A stretch of DNA of 64,000 nucleotides. It comes from Karalla daura (lineage: Eukaryota; Chordata; Actinopteri; Chaetodontiformes; Leiognathidae). The notes under the pieces are model-generated. The model was not told where the DNA came from. It did not search any database and worked only from the letters and a program-made list of their open reading frames with translations. The DNA is taken from the NCBI GenBank assembly GCA_029224185.1, contig CM055200.1, forward strand, positions 11,523,170 through 11,587,169, written 5' to 3'. This document shows, piece after piece, positions 1 to 11,113 of the stretch. Both the position numbers and the translations under genes were made by a program. How positions within the stretch are numbered: position 1 is the first letter of the stretch; each line of letters opens with the position of its first letter.

Positions 1-274
1 CTGCAGGGCCGAGGAGCTGCTCCTCCTCCAAACTGTCGAGCAGAAAGCTGCCAGAGGATCTGTCGCTTCCGACAGTAACAGATCCCCCACTCCTCCTCAT
101 CTCTGATTATATTTAGCCGCTTGAACCCGTCATATCATCATCGAATTCACAGCCTTTTGCTTTTTTTTCCGTCCGACTTCATTTTACGGTCCCTGGCGGT
201 CTCGTTCACGCACATTTGTCTCTCTTTCTGATGCGTTTACACTTTCTAAACGCGCTTTACTTTCCCGGCTCCAG
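1..274 (+). other. strn intron sequence at the left edge
   Basis: No exon is recognisable here. The striatin residues expected just before the first visible exon (the Met-Trp-Lys-Gln and Arg-Gln-Leu-Leu-Arg stretch of human STRN) are not encoded in any frame. The segment ends in a pyrimidine-rich tract and a CAG acceptor at 272-274, so it is read as the 3' part of an intron whose upstream exons lie outside the window. Confidence 0.7.
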
Positions 275-2815
275 GTACCTGCAGGAGGTGGGCTACACGG
301 ACACCATCTTGGATGTGAAGTCTCAGCGGGTCCGGGCTCTGCTCGGTCTAGCCGGGGATGGAGGCGGGCGGACAGGTGACCGGACCAGCGCTGAGCCTCT
401 GGTCAACGGCACGGACACATCGGCCAAGGGCAGCAGAGGGTGAGCAGCCTCCTCTCAGCCTCCCGGTCCCTGACAGAAGGAGGTAGGTCTGTGCTGGACT
501 CCCCCATCAGTGGAGTAACGCGCTTCTCTTTGACTCCGACCAGGAAAGCCGAGCTCTCTGAAACCAGCGCCGTACTGGAGGCCTTCAAGTTCATCGAGAA
601 CGCAGCCGCCGAGTTCAGCGACGAAGATGAGGAGGAGGAGAACGAGGGGCGGGACAGGCCTAACGTGGAGTCCAGGACGGTAAGAGTCTGACCCCGCTCG
701 GTCCGAGCAGATGCCAGCTTCCGCTCCGCTGGTCCGTGACGGCTCTCGATGCGGACCCGCAGATCCTGAGGAAGAAGCCGAGCACGTCGCCGGCCAGCAT
801 GGACACCAGCGAGGACCCGGACACGGAGGAGGCGCTGAAGGGCTTCGACTTCCTGTCCAGCCCCGACGAGATGGACACCTCGCCGGAGTCCAGGGGCAAC
901 GGGGACGGCACGGACTGGGGTGAGTGGCTCGCCGGCCCGGGAAACGCACCCGCCCGAAGTGTTCACACCTGTTCCACACGACCAGCCCCGTTCCCATCGA
1001 CTGTTCGCCATGACGTCAACAAGCCCACCGATGAGCCGCAGGTGTCGGGAGTGTTCCCGTGCTCTGGTCCCACGATTTGCCTGTTGTTGCGCCGAACGTG
1101 TCCTCTCATCGTCTGACGTCCACGGAGTGCCCCATCATCCATGCCCCATGCTGTGTTCATGAGCCATAATGTGTGGAGTTTCTCTGTGTAACCCATAGTC
1201 TGTGACTCTCTCTGCCACTGTGTGTTCCCATAGCCAACGTGTGACCACCATGTCTCTTCCACTCCTGTTGTGTCGTCCAGTCAACCCTTAGACCCGAGCC
1301 TGTGACACGGACTTGATGCCACGCTGGGGAGTGGGTGGGTGGGTGGGTGGGGGGTGGATGGGGTGGGGGTGGGGGGGGTTTCTTTGCTTTTGAACGCGGG
1401 GTTTGAGTCACGCACACACCCGTTGGATTAGCACGCTGTGGGTGTATTAATAGTCCAGATCGTCGTGACTCATGATCCCAGAGGTTCCAATCAAAGAATT
1501 CCCCACGTGGCGTTAACTTCCCTCCCACCGCTCTCACTTCCACCGGGAGAGATTCAACACGACAGCTGCGCATGTGGCTGCCAATTATAGTCACTCTGAC
1601 TCCCCTCAGACGGTAGCAGCCTGCCTAGAGCAAAGATGCTCAGTCCTGAAACTGCTCTGGAGGCTTCACGTACCTCCAGCAGGTCAGAGCCAGGTGTCTG
1701 CACCTATAGCCACCCTCCCCTGCTTGCAACCCCCTCCCCCACCCCTCCCATCCCCCTCTACTCCTGCCAGGCCTCTCTGGGCAGTTCCTAAACAGCCTCT
1801 CGGTCTGGTTTTGTTCCCCCTGTGTAGAGAAGGACGAGCAGGGCTCCATTTCTGAGGCCTGGGACGTGGACCCGGGCCTGATAACCAAACTCAAGGAGCA
1901 GTACAAAAAGGAGCGCAAGGGGAAAAAGGGGGTGAAGAGTAAGTCCTGTCAGGCCGCTGCTGCCTCCCTCCTACTCCTCTCTCTGTAGAGCCTGACTTTC
2001 CTGAGTTCAGCCAGCAACAACAAAAAAAAAAGCCTCAAGTCAGAGACAAAACATCTTTGCTGTTTTCTTATTTCATTTCTCTCATCTCCTTGGTTAGCCG
2101 CTCCTCTTCACGCCTTCTCCTCGGCGCTGCTCTGTCCTTCTGTCCGTCATCTCATACCCGATGTCTCCTCTGTCTTTGTGCCAACCACGCCGAGCGCATC
2201 ACCGCTACTTTCCCCTCCATCTGACAACACCCGACTCGTTTGCTTTCCTTCCGTTTCAGTGTTTTGAGCGATTTCCACGCCATGGTCCCGTCCTCAGACG
2301 AGTGTGTCAGTTGGTGGAGGTCACCCGTCCGTCATTGTCCCATCTGTCTCCGCTGTCTTGCGTCCGCAGCACAGGCATCCTCCCGTCCTCGTCCGTCAGC
2401 CACGCGATTAGACGCCATTAGAAGCCGCATTCCGCGTTTGACATTTTCCACCGGGGCCAAAGTCCCGCTCGGCCGCTCCCCCGGATTGCGACACGACACC
2501 GGCCGCTCCGTCCGTCTCACTCGCCCCCCCCTCCTCCTTCGACCGCATCGCCGCTTCTTTTTTTTTCTCTTCCCAACACTCTTTTTTTCCGCTCTTCACG
2601 CCGCGTGGCCGCGTCTGTGGGCGCGGAGAGAGAGGATTCTGTCGGGGGTTTCTTCCGCACGACTCGTCTGTAGCTCTCGTACGCCAGGGCTGAGCTCTGG
2701 TCCAGAGCAGACGCGTTAGACGCTCCTAGTGAAACGCAGAGATCTCCAGAAGGTCCACCCGACCACCCTGCTCGTACCCAGACCTCCCAGCCCTCTCTCT
2801 CTCTCTCTCCCTCTC

Positions 2816-2855
<40 letters not shown>

Positions 2856-4964
2856 CTCGGCTCCCACTTTAAGACGAGCGCCCTTCAACACCTCCTCTAA
2901 CAAGGACTGAACGCCGCTTCTCTCCATTTTCCCTTCATTTGCCTACTACCATTTTATTCATGACTTTCTTGCCTTTCAGTGCCGCTTTCTTTCCACGTTC
3001 ATTCTCCGTTCTCTTTTTCAGCTTGCACTCGCATTTTCCACTTGAAGTGCTCTGTCCTTTTTGATTTTATGTCATTGTTTATTCCCCCTCCCCCCATCCT
3101 CTCCACCGCCACCTCGCTGCCCGCCTGCTCGCTAACGCCCTTTGGGCCTGACCTGTCACGCAGGGCCGAACCGGTCCAAGCTGCAGGACATGCTGGCCAA
3201 CCTGCGGGACGCGGAGGACCTGTCCCACGTGCAGCCCCCCGCCACGCCGCAGTCCCGGCCCAACGCCGTGCGCTTCAACGAGCACGACGCCAACCGCACG
3301 GACGAAGGTGCCCGCGCACAATCCACCCCGGCCTCCGTCAGAGTCGGCTCCCTGCACCTCTGGCTGCGTGTTCACTCCTCTGCTCTCTCTCTCTCTCTCT
3401 CTCTCTCCCTCTCTGTCTCCCCCCAGTCGAGGCGCTGACGTTCCCGCCCACCTCGGGCAAGTCTTTCATCATGGGCTCAGACGAGGCCATGGAGAGCGAG
3501 CTGGGCCTGGGCGAGCTGGCCGGCCTCACCGTGGCCAACGAGGCCGACAGCCTGGCGTACGACGTGAGTCGGCTCCGCTCTGATGTGCCGCCGATTTCCC
3601 ACAGTGCATCACATGCCGAGTGCTATTTTTAATGTGCGGCATTTATAGAGGCGTCAGGCCCGCAGCTTTGATGAGGTGGTATTGTTAGATATAGGAACGA
3701 GCGTGCTTTCAAACCCGGATGATCACAGTGTGGTTGCAGGTTTCACAGAGTACGGAGACTTTGAGATGCTTTGTGTAAGGCCTATAAAGAGTACTGTGTT
3801 CCAAACTTGTGCCAATGTTGTTTGGTCTGGGCAGATTGGCAACAACAAAGACGCCATGAGAAAAACATGGAACCCCAAGTTCACCCTCCGCAGCCACTTC
3901 GATGGGATCCGAGCTCTGGCTTTTCACCCCGTGGAGCCAGTCCTGGTCACTGCGTCAGAGGACCACACGCTGAAGATGTGGAACCTGCAGAAGACCGCCC
4001 CTGCCAAAAAGTAAGGGCGTCCGCGCCAGCCCAGACGCCATTACCACATCGGCCAGACCAATCTTTCATCGATTCCTGCCCCTCTCAGCCGAAAGCGACA
4101 ATCTGGAAAGCTTTAGATTTACCGCTCCATTGATCAGGGGCCCCTGGTGGACGGCTCTGCCCCGAGACCGTGTGTTGGGTCCAGTCACTCTGAGCCTGAG
4201 GCAGCAGACCGAGGGTCGTTAGGAGGAGTCGCTCTGCTGTAGATCACGGTCCCATAAGGGCCGGGGCTGGGCTGGGCTGCAGTCACATGACTCAGCGCTA
4301 GGAAGCCGGCGCCATGTGACAACCAGTGGAAATCACAGAGCTGCACAACACGCCACCGCCCAGTGTGTCCAGCTCACAGCTCTGCAGCCCACACACCAGC
4401 TGCACTCACTGTATTGTTTCATTTTCAAAGCATCCAGGCTTTTCCCTGTGTTTACAAGTTTTTTTATCCAGCAGGGGCTGTTTCTTACTCTTAATTAGCT
4501 CTTAACTGAATTACTCGCTGTATAAAGGATGAGGATTTTTGGCCCGTAACCTTAATTTTTATGGACACTTTTGAAATTTGACTTCAGCAATACACTATAG
4601 GCAGGAAGTTAACTTCATTCTGAGCTGATCTGACACATGAAATCAATACTGCTGTTACGCTATGTGCGTCAAATTGATGAACACGTCGTTCAATCCACAG
4701 GAGTGCGTCCTTAGACGTGGAGCCGATCTACACGTTCAGAGCTCACAGGTAAATCAATCGATCAATAAAATCAGTCAAAAACCGTTCTGACAGGCCGGAG
4801 GTCTCTGCTAACGTCCCGTTGTTTGAACCTCAGGGGGGCAGTGCTGAGCGTGGTGATGAGCAGCACGGGGGAGCAGTGCTTCAGCGGGGGAGTGGACGGG
4901 ACTATCCAGTGCTGGAACACCCCCAATCCCAACATCGACCCCTACGACTCTTACGGTAACTGCT

Positions 4965-5006
<42 letters not shown>

Positions 5007-6429
5007 CTCCAGCGGAGAGAGACCTCAGATGAGATGAGATGAGATGAGGCTGACTGCCCTGTGCTCTCTCTGTCAGACCCGTCGATGCTGCGCGGGCCTC
5101 TGTGCGGACACAGCGACTCGGTCTGGGGCCTGGTGTACAGCAGCGCCCACCAGCGCCTCCTCTCCTGCTCGGCCGACGGGACGGTGCGGCTGTGGGACGC
5201 CAACACCACCTCCCCGGCCCTGGCCGTGTTCAATGAGGACAAAAGTAGGGGCCGCCAGCTGCCGGCACGGCTCCCCCACCCCTCATAGACGTGTGACGTC
5301 ACGTGTCTGTCTGCCTCTCCCTCCCTGCAGAGCTGGGGGTGCCCTCCTCGGTAGACCTGGTGTGCAGCGAGCCGGCCCACCTGGTCACATCCTTCACCAA
5401 CGGGCAGATCGGCCTCTTCAACATGGAGACGCGCCAGCTGGTGCTCAGTCTGGAGTCCAATTTGGAGCCAGGTGGGAGCTCAGAAAGCGGCACGAAGTGA
5501 CATTTCTTAAAATCAGATAGCAGGCTTGGAAAGGCTCAGATATACATTTGTGTGGTCTGTCGGTGCTCGCCCGCCAGGCACTCCCTGTCAGATCAACAAG
5601 GTCCTCAGCCACCCGACGCTCCCCATCACCATCACCGCACAGGAGGACAGGCACATCAAGTTCTTCGACAACAACAGCGGGAAGCTCATCCACTCCATGG
5701 TGGCTCACCTGGACGCCGTCACGAGCTTAGCAGTAGATCCTAACGGACTCTATCTCATGTCGGGCAGTAAGTAGCTCTCAGCCGCCTTACTCATGGCTTC
5801 TGTGTTTGCACTGTGCGAGTGAGTGGTCACTGAAAATGTCTAAACTAGCTTGATTGTCCTGGTCTGTCAAGCATTTTTCACAGTCACTTTAGTTATGTAA
5901 CATGGTGGTTTGAGTACATAGTGATTATTCTGCTCCAGTAGTGAGGTACTAGTTACTCCTCCTAAAAGTGTTTGCTCTTTTTTGCATAGTTTTTAAATAT
6001 CTTTGTTTCATTTCATGCTTCATTTTTCAATGCGAATGTTGTGATGTGAATGAATACTCCTGACCACCAGGGGGCAGCAACAACCATGGCTCCTAAACTG
6101 CTCAGACATTGTGTCAGAATAGTCTACAGCGTGTCCACTACACTCGGCCCGTTTCAGTTTTAGTAGCTGTAGTCATGTGACTCAGGCATGGATCGTTTTG
6201 ACAGTTTCTGCATTATTAGATGAACCAAACGACTAATGGACTGCGCGTCCTCCCCGCAGGTCACGACTGCTCCATCCGCCTGTGGAACCTGGAGAGTAAA
6301 ACCTGCATCCAGGAGTTCACGGCGCACAGGAAGAAGTTCGAGGAGTCGATCCACGATGTGGCGTTCCACCCCTCCAAATGCTACATCGCCAGCGCCGGGG
6401 CCGACGCGCTCGCCAAAGTGTTCGTATGA
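275..6429 (+). CDS. strn: Striatin, 3' part (5' exons outside window)
   Basis: Striatin is the regulatory B''' subunit of PP2A and the scaffold of the STRIPAK complex; it is cytoplasmic and membrane-associated. Thirteen exons join in phase: 275-439, 544-679, 763-919, 1828-1938, 3164-3307, 3427-3563, 3835-4010, 4701-4748, 4834-4955, 5077-5244, 5331-5471, 5578-5766 and 6260-6429 (TGA at 6427-6429), giving about 620 residues. The visible protein starts at YLQEVGYTDTILDVKS, passes through an acidic DFSDEDE-like stretch (here EFSDEDEEEE), a basic KKERKGKKGVKRPNRSK stretch and the LGELAGLTVANEADS block, then the C-terminal WD40 propeller ending ASAGADALAKVFV. The last exon matches what I recall of human STRN almost exactly (LESKTCIQEFTAHRKKFEES), which favours STRN over STRN3 or STRN4. 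The N-terminal caveolin-binding, coiled-coil and calmodulin-binding regions would be upstream of the window. Exon 5 uses a weak donor (gtgccc). The gene converges on vit. Confidence 0.95.
1326..1378 (+). repeat. G-rich tract in strn intron (G-quadruplex candidate)
   Basis: A GGGT-type array is followed by runs of five, four, five and eight G on the sense strand, inside the 919-1828 intron. Many G-runs of three or more separated by one or two bases fit a G-quadruplex in the pre-mRNA. Confidence 0.8.
2791..2852 (+). repeat. (CT)n microsatellite in strn intron
   Basis: Interrupted CT dinucleotide repeat, about 60 bp, in the 1.2 kb intron before the exon at 3164. The rest of that intron is pyrimidine-rich but shows no exon. 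Confidence 0.9.
3383..3416 (+). repeat. (CT)n tract before strn exon 6
   Basis: CT repeat directly before the CCCCAG acceptor at 3421-3426. It doubles as the polypyrimidine tract of the intron 3308-3426, so its length could affect splicing. Confidence 0.85.
4965..5004 (+). repeat. (CT)n microsatellite in short strn intron
   Basis: About 40 bp of pure CT within the 121 bp intron between the exons ending at 4955 and starting at 5077. It occupies about a third of the intron. Confidence 0.9.
6065..6077 (+). promoter_or_regulatory. CTCF-like core motif in strn intron
   Basis: The 13-mer CACCAGGGGGCAG is present, matching the core of the vertebrate CTCF motif. It recurs exactly at 11595-11607 and 56340-56352. 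Occupancy is inferred only. The same word is also common inside fish repeats. Confidence 0.35.
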
Positions 6430-6744
6430 CGTGGAGCTGCGCCTCTCCCCGCAGCCCCGCTCTGCGACTCCGCCTCCCACCACCAGGGACCAATAGAGAC
6501 CCGGGAGGGGGAGGACCTCCAGGCGGGGGTCCAGCCCCGCCTCTCACAGCCCACTGGCTTGGCGTGGGACCGGTAGACTCTGTAGCCGCCAGCGGGCCAC
6601 GACTCCTCGCGGACAGACGGGGCCGGCGGGGAGGGCAGGCGGGTGGAGAACTGCGCTCCGCTCTCCCATCTACCATCCGGGCAGGCCTGGGTGTGACGGG
6701 CCGCAGCGCTGCCGCCGCACGCCCCCCTCCCTTCCCCCCGCCCC

Positions 6745-6745
<1 letters not shown>

Positions 6746-6788
<43 letters not shown>
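6746..6788 (+). repeat. Poly-C homopolymer in strn 3' UTR
   Basis: An uninterrupted run of about 43 C on the sense strand, preceded by a C/T-rich tract and followed by TGCAG. A homopolymer this long is prone to length error in sequencing, so the exact count is uncertain. Confidence 0.9.
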
Positions 6789-7280
6789 TGCAGACAGACT
6801 GCGACTTCTCCTCGGCAGCCAGGGGGCTCAGGACAAGTGTTGAAGAGTGTGGAGTGGAGGAGTGAGGTTTTTGCGCGCCGGTTCTCCTGCCCCTGTGACT
6901 AGCCCCTCTGCCCCCGGACCCCCCCCTCCCCTTCCAGACCAACCAGGAGCGAGTCCTCCACCCCAGGCCCCGGTTTTGTGTCGTGCTGTTCCAGAACGTG
7001 GGGTCCTGGGGGCTCGCCGGAGCCGTCGTTCTCCTCCGCTTCCCAGACTGACTCTGCTTGCTGGCCTGCCTTTATTATTATTATTATTATTGTTTTGTTT
7101 TTTTCCTTTTTAAAACACGTATTGACAAATGTGCCTTTGCTTTAAAAAGGTCTCGGAAAACATTATTTTAACAAGCTCGTTTCAGGGGCAACGGGGGAGG
7201 GGGAGGGATCGCGGAGACACGGAACCGGTTGTCACGATATTGTCAATTTTAACATTGGATGTAAAATTACAAATGCTTAT

Positions 7281-7286
7281 AATAAA
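7281..7286 (+). terminator. Proximal polyadenylation signal of strn
   Basis: AATAAA in an AT-rich stretch about 850 bp after the striatin stop codon. A GT/T-rich stretch (gagtttgagtgctcctttttg) lies about 45 bp beyond it. Confidence 0.6.
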
Positions 7287-7924
7287 CAAAATATATATTC
7301 AGTCTTAAAATTTACTGTGCAGCGTGAGTTTGAGTGCTCCTTTTTGATAAGTGTGGTTGGGGAATCAATTTTGTGCATTTCAGGTCAAATCTGGTAGAGT
7401 GATACAGACCATCGAATATAATATCTGTCCTTTAGATTCAAGTTATTGTACACTTCATAAGTAAGATTACAAACATAAGTGTCCAAAGTAAACCATCTTG
7501 GTTATATAGTTACAATTCAGACTTGGTTCTAGATGTCCACTTTAGGACTAACTAATTGATTTTGGCCAGTTTGCTCTTGTTTGAATTGAATGGCTTGTAC
7601 TGTATGTAGTTTTCCCCAACTGTGTGGACATGCTCGACTACAATGTGATGTACCATGTCCGGATATTAACAGTAGTCCAGTGTTTAGCAGGCTATTAGTG
7701 CAGTACTGTAGGGCTGTTTGAAATGAGTTAATCATCCGACACTGAGGGAAAAGAAATGTCCTGCAAATTCCAGTTTACTGTAAACTGTGATCCTGGATTG
7801 AGATTGAAGAAGTTTAAAAAAAAGAAAAAGAAAACGCAAATCAATCAAGACGTTGTACATGTAAAGTACAGCCTCTAATGAGCCATTTTCTCAGTCACTG
7901 GTTTGTATATGAAAATATGTTCAA

Positions 7925-7930
7925 AATAAA
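7925..7930 (+). terminator. Distal polyadenylation signal of strn
   Basis: AATAAA followed within about 30 bp by a TGTTAG/GT-rich stretch. It would extend the striatin 3' UTR to about 7950. No coding sequence lies between it and the proximal signal. Confidence 0.5.
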
Positions 7931-8341
7931 ACCTGCTGTAAAATCTTGACCGGCCTCTGGTGTTAGTCATTTGGCAAAACTATTGAAACTATGAAACTCT
8001 GTTAACATGTTGGCATTAAAGTTTTGCTGCCTTGATTCCCTGTATTTCCTGTCTTTAGAGCATCTGTGGTTGTTTCTGCTCATTTCTGTGTTTGTTGCTT
8101 AAAACTGGAATTCTGCTCTTCTGAGAAGCATCTATTTCCATGTAGGTTCACGGACAGTTATTCACAATGGGCGTATCATTACCAAGATAATAACATCCTT
8201 GAGAAGTGGAGGCCACAGCAGATGCAAAAATACCCACATCGCGTCTGTTCACATCCAACTAAGTGGAGCTGGACTCAAAATAGCAAATGGGACGAAAAGG
8301 AATTCAGGCAGAAACGGCCGCTTGTACATCTCTTCATTTTC

Positions 8342-8347
8342 TTTATT
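8342..8347 (-). terminator. Polyadenylation signal of vit
   Basis: TTTATT on the plus strand reads AATAAA on the minus strand, about 1.1 kb beyond the vitrin stop. Together with the strn signals it leaves only about 0.4 kb between the two convergent transcripts. Confidence 0.5.
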
Positions 8348-9370
8348 TTATTAAAAATTGCAAAAAAAAAAAATATTGATCAATTATCTGAACATTTATT
8401 AGCAAAAGGTTTTCAATATGCATATGTACAAACAGAATGTAACAGGGAGAAAAAATCATAAATACTCTTTGAACAAAACTGTGAAATGCCTACGATGTTA
8501 GAAGCCGCTGTGCGATTAGAGGGCAAAAGAGCAGACGCTCTCGCTCCAGAGAGGCTCATTTCTGATCTGACGCTTCAACTTCTGTGCTCTCCATTCACCT
8601 TTCACTACAGCCCGCTGGTTGCACGCGAGCCTCCCTGCCTCTCACAAGCCTTTGAGAGGGACCTCAACAATGTCCCTGCCATCAAATCTCTCCTATTAAG
8701 AAGATCAGAATGCACCAATCCTAAGGAAGTATATCCTCTTGGCAGAGAATCATATAAAAAAGCACCATATTACGTTTATGAAGTATGTTAAGCTGTAAGA
8801 GAGAAGTGCTAGGCATGCTTTTAAATCTACATTTCTCTGGCAAGCACCATATCCCAGTAAGGTAGCTTTATGCTTGTCGATCATGTCGGTACCGAGACTT
8901 TACACGTTGTGTCTGAGGGTTTCATTTCTGTTATCACTGATGCTTTGTTGAACGACAACCTTGCGTAACCCAAACATCCCTAAAGCGTTAGTCAATGACC
9001 TACTGACATTCATAAAACCCTTCTTTACAACACATAAACACAGAGAGGGCGGCTTATCATCATCAATCATGAGGGGATACGACCGGCCTCTTTAAAGCGC
9101 CACAGTCTGATGTTTATACGTCGCCTTGCCTGTGTGTCGGCACCATCTGTGTGTGTGGGACACAAACGCTGATTCACTTTTACATTTGTTTTGCTCAAAC
9201 GCCCCCCCCCACAATCCTCAGCCTAAATTCAACCCCCCCCCCCACTGTTCAAATATGGGGCACCGCAGCCAATCCAGTGCCGCCATCTGTGCAACCGAGT
9301 GAGTAAATTTACCATCAGTGTTGTGTGAAAACAGCCTGGGATCAGGGTAACCCCCCCACCCCCACCCCCC

Positions 9371-9415
9371 CTCCCTCCCTCCCTCCCTCCCTCCCTCCCT
9401 CCCTCCCTCCCTCCA
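9371..9415 (+). repeat. (CCCT)n microsatellite
   Basis: About eleven CCCT units, reading GGGA on the vitrin sense strand. It sits just after the vit stop codon, in its 3' UTR. Confidence 0.95.
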
Positions 9416-9437
9416 CCTCCTCTCCACCTGTGCGACC

Positions 9438-11064
9438 TCAGTTTCTCGGCTGGGAGTTGAACTCCTGGCAGATGTTCTGGATGATCTTGGGCACGAACTT
9501 GTAGAGGTTGTCGAACTCGTCCACGAAGAAGGAGTGCTCCCTGTCCGGGTCTGTGGCGATGTACTCCAGCTCGTCCTGCGCGGCCCAGGCGATGCCGATG
9601 GAGTAGGCGATCACACCTAAAGCACAAGATCGAGCCGGTTACCAACATGTGCCTCGCACGCGCTTCTCACATCAAACGCATAGTTCAGGGCGCCCTGTCG
9701 TGGACTGAGAAAGCAACTTGTCAATCAAGCATTTTTCTTTCTAACATCACACAATTTAGACTCTCCGATCAGCCTCAAAGGGATACTGGACACCAAACCC
9801 TAATCTGGAGACCCCCGGTTAGCATTAGCTTAGCATAATCACTGAAATCCAGTGGGTTCAGCTAGCATGTTGTGAATCGAATGACTCAAGATTATTATAG
9901 TTATTTCCTGTGACCTGTACATTCACATCGAGCACAAATATCAATGCAAATGAACCGCTGCCAGACGCAAAGATACCCACGCCTACGTGGGAGGAGAAAA
10001 AACCTCTGCCTGCTTCGGCCTCTCTCATGTGTGACCTCTGACCTTGGCGGTGGACAGCCAGCGCGGGCGCCTGGACGTCGTCGTAGGAGCGTCCGTCGGT
10101 GATGACGATCATGATCTTGCGCTTGTTGGGCTTGGATTTGCTGAAAAGCTGCTCCGCCGCGTAGGTGATGGCGGCCCCGGTGCTGGTGCCGCCGCTCCAG
10201 TAGTTGATGCGTTTGATGGCGTTGAGCAGCTCGGCCTTGTGGTTGTACTGGCCGAAGGCGAACTCCAGCCTCTGGTCGTAGGTGTACTGCACGGCCCCCA
10301 CCCGCGTGTCCGTGTCGGAGATCTCAAACTCCCGCGTCACGTTGGCCACGAACTGCAGCACGGTGCGGAAGTTGCCGGTGCCCACGCTGCTGGAGCCGTC
10401 GATGACGAAGGCGATGTCGTTGGCGTTGAGGCAGGTTTTGCTGCACACCAGCCGGTCGGTGTCGCACACCCTCTTCACCAGCGGCTGCACGGCCTTCCTC
10501 AGAGCGAACCAGCTGTTCACGGGCAGGGAGAAGAAGCCGCTTGTCCGGCACACGGCCTGCGGAGCAGAGATCACGCTGAGTCAAACTGCTCGGGCCCTAT
10601 TTCATGATGTTCTCTCATCTTCTCTGCCAGCCAGAATGACCATATGACTTTAACGTTCTGGCTAGGAAGGAGATTAGTACATTTTAAAAACGGAGTAATA
10701 ATTTACAGTTTAGGAGTGAAAACACATACAGCCTTGTGTTTCTGAGCAAGAATCGGAGGAGCTAGAGAGCAAGAACCAGGACCCCCTACACTGACATTTC
10801 ACTAAAAACAGTACGGTTTGTGTCACGTTTGTGTTTTACTTCACATCTCATCTCAGGTTAGATTCACCTGAAGTTTTTATATGGCAGAGGATGTGATTTT
10901 GAGTGTTTGGACCTGCCAGGAATAGACTGTGGTTATTCAACAGCCAAGGTAAAAGTGTTGTTTCATTCTAGGTCTCCATTAAGGTGCGTTTCCACTGCCC
11001 CAAGAAATACAGAAATCTACATTTTGAAACATATATGTGTGTGTGTGTGTGTGTGCGTGTGTGT

Positions 11065-11113
<49 letters not shown>

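Larger units (their letters stand above)
6430..7950 (+). other. strn: strn 3' UTR
   Basis: This follows the striatin stop codon. It is GC-rich to about 7050, then becomes AT-rich. Two AATAAA signals (7281-7286 and 7925-7930) allow a UTR of roughly 0.9 or 1.5 kb. It carries a poly-C run. Long frames crossing it (for example 6378-6902) are compositional artefacts. Confidence 0.65.
8325..9437 (-). other. vit: vit 3' UTR (inferred)
   Basis: This lies between the vitrin stop codon at 9438-9440 and the minus-strand AATAAA at 8347-8342. It contains C-runs and a CCCT array near the stop codon. No other gene is visible between strn and vit. Confidence 0.5.

Noticed and set aside
403..1011. 202-codon open frame on the minus strand
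   Set aside because: It is antisense to GC-rich striatin exons and has no recognisable domain. The striatin exons explain the sequence.
275..6429. strn3 or strn4 instead of strn
   Set aside because: The last exon and linker residues match what I recall of human STRN most closely, and the vit neighbour agrees with STRN on 2p22.
6378..6902. 174-codon Pro-rich frame after the strn stop
   Set aside because: It overlaps the last strn exon in another frame and runs through the poly-C tract; it is compositional.
10044..10607. 187-codon open frame on the plus strand
   Set aside because: It is the shadow of the large vitrin vWA2 exon (10556-10043), rich in Val, Gly and His from reversed codons.
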